Shown here in pieces: positions 58,746 through 64,000 of a stretch of DNA of 64,000 nt (position 1 is the first letter of the stretch; each line of letters starts with the position of its first letter). The DNA is from Acanthosepion pharaonis (lineage: Eukaryota; Mollusca; Cephalopoda; Sepiida; Sepiidae). The notes beneath the pieces are model-generated. The model saw nothing but the letters and a program-made list of their open reading frames with translations, was not told the origin of the DNA and did no database searches. The stretch spans positions 2,251,001 to 2,315,000 of the forward strand of contig CAHIKZ030000058.1 in NCBI GenBank assembly GCA_903632075.3, given 5' to 3'. A program made the translations under genes and the position numbers.

Positions 58746-59612
58746 ATGGTTGGGTGGATACTGCTATTACGCTAAAAGCCAAGGTATTTCCTAGACTCCA
58801 CGGTATGTGTGACTATCGATTGTGCAACCCACAGCATACGGCCACCCTGAGTATAATTTTCTCATATGTGCGTAACGAAAGGGTCACCATCGCGAAAAGA
58901 GTGACTCAGCACACCAAAATAAATTATAGTTTATACATTTGCATTGATTTTAATAGTTCATCCATCCACCACTGAGCCCTAGGTTGGATAATCGGGGCTC
59001 TCCACGTGTGCTTCTTATAATAAATAGATATAATAGGTCGGTTAATAAAATTTGAGAAATAAAAAGTCAACAACATGAAACCAATACTGGAAATAAGATG
59101 GATGATATTTATGATGTATTAGCCTTTTGACTAAATTGAAACAGAAAGAGAAATATTTCAAAGTCGGTCTTTTCGGTCACGCCTGTGTCCTTTTTCAATG
59201 AGACAAGGAATAAATAAAGTAGTGGGAATTATTCTTCCGAGCAATGTTTTTGTTGATGCTTAAATGTTGAGAAAACCCAAATCCAGGTTTAATCCCTCAA
59301 TGTGTGATTTTATTTTGAAAATATATTTCAACTCCGATCTGCATCTTTCTGCTCGGCTGTTGAATAAAAACTCTAAAAGTAAGCATCTGATGCCATCAAT
59401 GCTATGGAACGGTGGGTTGAGTTGTGCAGCGACAGGATTTCTGTTTTTGTTTGATGATTTCTTTCAAAGCTTTCTTTTAGTGCTTCAATTTAGCAAACAG
59501 GCTTATATATAATAATTATCATCAATCTCTTTGCCACTATTGTTATGATTTACTTGGCTTTTTATTCCTCAAATTTCATTAACCGGCCTATTAAATCTCT
59601 CTTTCTCAATCC

Positions 59613-59648
<36 letters not shown>

Positions 59649-60330
59649 TAATAAATGTTTTGTATCTGCCAAACTTTTTCCTTCGTTGTGGATAAATTGG
59701 TCATATTTCATGTTGTGTAGCCAAAAGATATCATCTCACATGCGTTGTCAGCAGTGGGTGCGAGCAGGAAAAATAAGTATACTTAGAGTTAATCAATCTG
59801 GCTGGAAACTAAATTGAATGCCTGTAAACTCAGAGATCCCTGTGAAAGCTACGTAAAATAATGCGTGATATTTTAAAATCATAAATATAATAATATGTGA
59901 TATTTTAAAAACATACTTTTAATAATCCAGAATTTATTGCTATTTTTTTTATTTTTGGAAGGTTGCATGGGACAACACAACCATATTTATGGCCAATTTA
60001 TTAACATGTATTTGTGCAACACGCTCTCCTTGGACGATTTTCAATAACGCAGCAGATCGATGAAGATCGCTTCGATCTCGGATCTGCTTTTTACCAGGTT
60101 GTGATTTAAGTTTAATCATGAGGAGGCCAAGATAGAATAGTAGCAGATATTTTCGTGTTGGACTTGTGCAATTAGGACGAAGACATATAGGGAAAACATA
60201 ACACTCGAATAAATTAAATAAAAGTAAACACTTTTCTTATATCAGTCCTTCGTACAATTATGGTTATATCAGAGTTCGCATGAAATTGATTATCAGCCCA
60301 AAACACGCATCTAAAACGGAAGTGATATTA
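58746..60330. other. Unassigned stretch
   Basis: No gene recognised. Contains (CT)n at 59611-59645. Frames at 59264-59512 and 59545-59817 have no recognised similarity. Confidence 0.4.
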
Positions 60331-62080
60331 TTGTTGACTTGGTAAAGTTTGGTGTGCGGTCTTGGTAAAGTTCGGTACAAGGCTGAAGATGAGAGTGTCA
60401 CGTGGGGTATAGCACAACCGGTAGCTGGGGCAAACTCTCTGTTATCTTTCTCTTGTCTCCGTCTCCGTCTCTTCTTCATCTCTTCACTCTTCTGCTTAAT
60501 TCGCTTCGCGCATTCGTATTTATGGACGTTTGCCCAAACTGACGAAGTCAGAGAACTCGATAATTCTAGAGAATTCCCTTCTTCCACTCTCTCATATTCT
60601 TACCTCTCACTAAATGTCCTCAGTAACCGTGGGTGACTTATCCACCCCCTCCTTGTATTTCAACTCAACTTTTGCCCAGGGGAATCGATTCCAAATTCGT
60701 TGTTTACGAAAAATGAAATTTTTGCTTTACGGCTTTCATTTTCAACTGTGTGTCAATCAACATTACCCCTTAAGTATGGGTTACTTTTCCATTGTTCAAA
60801 AACCTCGACATACAATTCAAGACATTTATGTGGGAATTAAATCCTCAATTCTCCTACGGATTTTAGGTATTAACCCTTTTCGTTTCAATGTCTCAGCACA
60901 TAACACTCTTTTATATTTTAACAAAATTTTCTTCAGTTTTACCGCGGCAACAACAAATAGTATTACAAACAAAATAACAACCACTTTTGCGAAAGTATAT
61001 GTGTCCATTATAAAAAAGGTCATTAAATTTAACTGGCATAAAATGTCTATTGTTTTTAATAATCCCTGTTTAAAAGAACGTTTACTACATATGTACAGCA
61101 CTAAGTAGAAGCGTGTACTCTATGAAGCCTCTTAGAACCCGAAATATGTTTAAGTTCCAGGTAAGCTACAAAGAGTTGATAAGCGGTAAAAACGATGTCC
61201 ATTCTTCAATCAAGCGAGCTGGCCATGCACACACACACACACGCACGCACTTGCACAAGCACACGGGCAAAAAACACGCACGTCACAAAAAACTTCGACA
61301 TAAATTATACATATTGTAATTCGAAGACAATATGAACCATCCAAAAACAATGACAACGAAGCCATTAACACGTCATCTATGAACAATAAATATAATGATA
61401 ATGTCGACAATAAAGAAACCTCCCCCCCCCTTTAAAACGAACAAAAGAAATACTTCGGTGAAATTATTAGACACAGTGGTAGGGAAGGGAAGATTTGTTT
61501 TTTTAAAATTCACTGTATGTTGTTCTTAATGTTCTTTGTGAAAATTCCCCAATGCCCTTCATTCAGGCGACATTCTTATTGATGGCGGACATTTACAAGA
61601 TCTAGTCATTGATAAGTTATATATTCACTTCCGTTCTCTAAGGATTTACCATACATTAGGAACAGAAAACGCGAACAATTTCTAGCCAAATGAATAAACA
61701 AAAGAAACATCCTAGAAATTGTTTAAAAACAAAACGAATGAAACAGTAATCTGAAGAATTTTGTGCGTTTTGTATATTTTTTTTATTTGTTTTTCAATAT
61801 TGTGAAGGAGGAAGAAATTTATATTGAACTATGTATGTAAAATGATAGACTAACGTTGGTTAGTGGGTGATCAGGGACGAGTTTCTGTGTAGAATTCAGG
61901 TGACATCAGGTAATACAAAGTGGGGAACTTTACATATTGTGTATTTTAAAACATCCTGATTGATTTACAAAGGCCTTTAAATGCAAACTCAATAATTACC
62001 CATTAAAATTCTAAAAGTAATAACTGTTAATAAATTATTTCTTAAATTTAGTGTTAAATATAGATAGAAAAAATAAAAAC
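60331..62080. other. Unassigned stretch with one 164-codon frame
   Basis: 60340-60660 is GC-richer with a local direct repeat TTGGTAAAGTT(T/C)GGT at 60338 and 60362. A frame at 60614-61108 has no recognised family. The opposite strand (60826-61101) has a frame with one strongly hydrophobic segment (VVVILFVILFVVAAV) followed by basic residues. Neither is supported by splice or homology evidence. A (CA)n run lies at 61227-61246. Confidence 0.4.
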
Positions 62081-62215
62081 AATAGTAAAATATTTCCCAT
62101 GAAACCATGACAATTAATAACAATCGTAGAATTTGAACCATAAATATATTCAAATAATAACCATAGTAGAATTTTGACCATAAAACATTACAATTATTAA
62201 AATAGTAAAATTTAT
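62081..62215 (+). repeat. Degenerate ~40-bp tandem repeat, about 3.4 units
   Basis: Phrases ATAGTAAAATATTT, TCGTAGAATTTGAACCATAAA, ATAGTAGAATTTTGACCATAA and ATAGTAAAATTTATA recur at roughly 40-bp steps, immediately before the foldback element. Confidence 0.75.
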
Positions 62216-62223
62216 ATATATAT

Positions 62224-62641
62224 ATATTATGAAATGGACAAAGTCCGACAATTATTTAAAGACATTTTTTTGTTTAACATTCTTTTTATAGATACAAACA
62301 TTTAAGTAAATGCTCTGTTTAGAATAAACAATATTAAACAACATTTACCGGCCTGAATGTCCAAGAAATTTTCATAGAAAATATTCGTCCTTCGACAGGA
62401 TTCAAACCTGTATCCTATACGGAACCGTCATTTAGTTTGACGTGCCTTTACCAATTTGGCCACGAGGGATCGTGCAGTTAGCGAGGTCGTTTTTACTGTA
62501 TTTGAACTTCAATTTTCTATGAATGCCTTATACTTAAATATACTTAAATATTCAAATACTTAAATATTTGTATCTATAAAAAGAATGTTAAACATAAAAA
62601 TGTCTTTAAATAATTGTCGGACTTTGTCCATTTCATAATAT
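62224..62641. mobile_element. 418-bp foldback/MITE element with 85-bp TIRs and tRNA-like cargo
   Basis: The arms at 62224-62308 and 62557-62641 are both 85 bp and match at 83 of 85 positions in inverted orientation (outer end ATATTATGAAATGGACAAAG). Each arm has a small GGAC-AAA-GTCC palindrome near its outer end. The ~248-bp centre contains the tRNA-like gene at 62388-62469 and a second, shorter inverted pair (TTTTCATAGAAAA near 62369; TTTTCTATGAA near 62513). No transposase. The arm identity suggests a recent insertion. The target duplication is unclear because the left flank is (TA)-rich. Confidence 0.9.
62388..62469 (-). tRNA. Class II tRNA-like gene (Leu/Ser type), probably a pseudo-tRNA
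   Basis: The 82-nt minus-strand sequence folds into a cloverleaf. Acceptor TCCCTCG/CGAAGGA pairs at 6 of 7 positions; D stem GCC/GGC; anticodon stem CGTCA/TGACG (5 of 5); variable arm of 14 nt with TCC/GGA pairing; T stem ACAGG/CCTGT (5 of 5) with loop TTTGAAT. Box A, TGGCCAAATTGG, fits the Pol III consensus fully. Box B, GGTTTGAATCC, has one mismatch. A TTTT terminator lies 7 nt downstream. The anticodon loop AACTAAA gives CUA (amber-reading) at face value, but position 33 is A rather than U, which argues against a working tRNA. The long variable arm indicates a Leu or Ser ancestor. Confidence 0.6.
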
Positions 62642-62644
62642 GTA

Positions 62645-63524
62645 TATCTTCGCTATGGTATCTAGATTTTATGTATTTAAGAGCAGGTTTACATTGGCGT
62701 CAGGGTCTCATCAATTTACAGTTGAATTGGTACCATGCTTTCGAGTCAACTTTGAACTTCAATACTTTAAATTCAGTGTCAGACGTTATTTAGGGGTATC
62801 TTGATAAATCGTCTTTTGTTCTCGATCCTTAAAAATGTTTTTCTTTTTTCATATTCTATCACATTCAATAACAATTTTAGTCAGTCTGGCTTTAGTGTCT
62901 TGCAGTAACTATTTTAACTACGAAAAAAATGTACACTATTTACATTACTCGGTCTACTGCCCTCATCTCTGTTGCCATATTTATCACAACGTTTCGGCCG
63001 TTGTAGGCTCCGGCTTTCTTCAGTTGGTTGGAATGTCGAACTGAACCCTTTATTTCATTCGCTGGAGTAGACTGTTCTAGTTCCACGTGCCATGTTTGAA
63101 TAATATAAATAGTGTACATAATACCTCATCTCAAAAATATAGACAGAAAAAATTGTGATGCTGACCATCTTTCGCAACAAGAAGGAAAATGGAATTTAGA
63201 TATTATTTATTTGCATATTAGTTCCTTTATATGTTTCATTGAATATTACGGGCAAGGAAAATGATTTTTAAGTTTTTGCGTGTCTTCACAATCATTGTCT
63301 TATGAGAAAAAAGAGTTTGTCATAACTGCCTGTAGATATTATGATCCCGAGCGCGTTCGATAAATTCTTTATCTAATTATCCGTTAATTTTCGTTGTTGG
63401 TATAATCTTGGGCTGGTATTCTATGCTCTGTTGCATAGAATTAGTAATAAGGAAATTAGAAAAGCCGAATAAAAAAAAATGGGCATCCTCCTTGTCTGCT
63501 GCACTCAAAGAAACACACACACAC

Positions 63525-63526
<2 letters not shown>
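62645..63526. other. Unassigned stretch
   Basis: Includes ACGTTTCGGCCGTTGTAGGC followed by TTCTTCAGTTGG near 62990-63030, a phrase style seen at ends of Penelope-like and related repeats, but no coding part is present. Confidence 0.4.

Positions 63527-63587
<61 letters not shown>
63527..63587 (+). repeat. (TA)n microsatellite preceded by (CA)n
   Basis: A short CA run at 63513-63525, then about 30 TA units. Confidence 0.97.
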
Positions 63588-63590
<3 letters not shown>

Positions 63591-63731
63591 AAGTACTGAA
63601 GGGTTTGATGATCCGTGTGGATAGTTTAAAAGAGGATGTGATCCTGAGTACTCAATGTAACAGCAGAGCAAATATTAATTAAATAATTAAAAGACAACTT
63701 TATATATATAAATTGGAATTTAAGTCATTAC

Positions 63732-63800
63732 CCAGCGGCGACAGTCTGTTTCATGTTTAAACGCAATCTTCCGGTTATTAAAACAAACTGTCACCGCTCG
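63732..63800. repeat. Inverted repeat, 20-bp arms
   Basis: The arms at 63732-63751 (CCAGCGGCGACAGTCTGTTT) and 63781-63800 pair at 17 of 20 positions. Part of a repeat also present near 53085-53166. Confidence 0.8.
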
Positions 63801-63878
63801 ATGGTGGCATCAATTGCTAATTTTATATCTCCATGCACTCTAGCCCTAATAATATTTTACCCGATAAATATAGCATAC

Positions 63879-63922
63879 CTTCAGGTGCTGAATACATTCA
63901 GAAATGTATTCAACACCTGAAG
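63879..63922. repeat. Near-perfect 20-bp hairpin with 4-nt loop
   Basis: CTTCAGGTGCTGAATACATT at 63879-63898 pairs with 63903-63922, 19 of 20, loop CAGA. Confidence 0.92.
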
Positions 63923-63963
63923 ATTACAGGTTTGCATGAAACTCCGTGTCGTCCTATCGATGT

Positions 63964-63968
<5 letters not shown>

Positions 63969-64000
<32 letters not shown>
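63969..64000 (+). repeat. (TA)n microsatellite running off the window end
   Basis: Pure TA to the last base; true length unknown. Confidence 0.97.

Noticed and set aside
60614..61108. 164-codon plus-strand frame and an opposite-strand frame with one hydrophobic helix
   Set aside because: No recognised family, no splice or regulatory support, AT-rich composition; overlapping frames on both strands suggest chance.
63725..63805. Possible hammerhead ribozyme, since Penelope-like elements can carry them
   Set aside because: The reverse strand has a 10-bp stem next to GAAAC, but the CUGANGA core reads CGGAAGA, stem I has almost no room and stem II is not convincing. The related copy at 53.1 kb does not keep the core either.

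Overview
This window is eukaryotic intergenic or intronic DNA from a repeat-rich animal genome, most likely a coleoid cephalopod (octopus-like mollusc). The basis is the AT-rich background, very long (TA)n tracts, many copies of a ~138-bp tRNA-derived SINE that resembles the octopus OR-type SINE families, and a mix of RTE/jockey-like LINEs, a Dong/R4-like element, a Penelope-like element and Tc1/mariner, Helitron and MITE insertions. The species call is inference. I recognise no intact host gene. The best host coding candidate is one exon-like segment on the minus strand at 230-407 with good splice-site sequences.

Layout. 0-2.1 kb: sparse DNA with the candidate exon. 2.15-7.24 kb: a ~5-kb polypurine tract built on (GAAA)n with duplicated inserts. 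7.2-13.9 kb: unassigned DNA, a four-unit tandem SINE array, LINE 3' remnants, and a dead mariner that carries a younger insertion with a 16-bp target-site duplication. 14-17.7 kb: two blocks of one degenerate AT-rich satellite on either side of a CpG-dense tandem repeat. 18-23.2 kb: four 5'-truncated Dong/R4-like retrotransposon copies head to tail, each ending in (TAA)n. 24.3-26 kb: a ~98-bp tandem repeat, then a Tc1 remnant carrying a 231-bp dimer. 26.6-28.15 kb: a (TTC)n polypyrimidine tract. 28.25-41.2 kb: a 13-kb array of a 52-bp satellite. 41.2-50.9 kb: LINE remnants, a Penelope-like RT fragment, a long hairpin and a nine-unit tandem SINE array. 51-56 kb: (TA)n microsatellites with a Helitron, a mariner and a Tc1 sitting in or against them, and a second tRNA-derived SINE family. 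57-58.7 kb: a LINE split by a 940-bp MITE. 62.2-62.6 kb: a 418-bp foldback element with 85-bp terminal inverted repeats and a class II tRNA-like gene in its centre. 63.7-63.9 kb: further foldbacks.

The long minus-strand reading frames across 28-41 kb should not be read as genes. The 52-bp unit is not a multiple of 3 and has no stop in any minus-strand frame, so frames stay open whatever indels occur. The two most unusual structures are the foldback element with an embedded Pol III unit and the Dong-like array in (TAA)n. The history is layered: SINEs and MITEs sit inside dead LINEs and mariners, and (TA)n or (TAA)n tracts act as landing sites.
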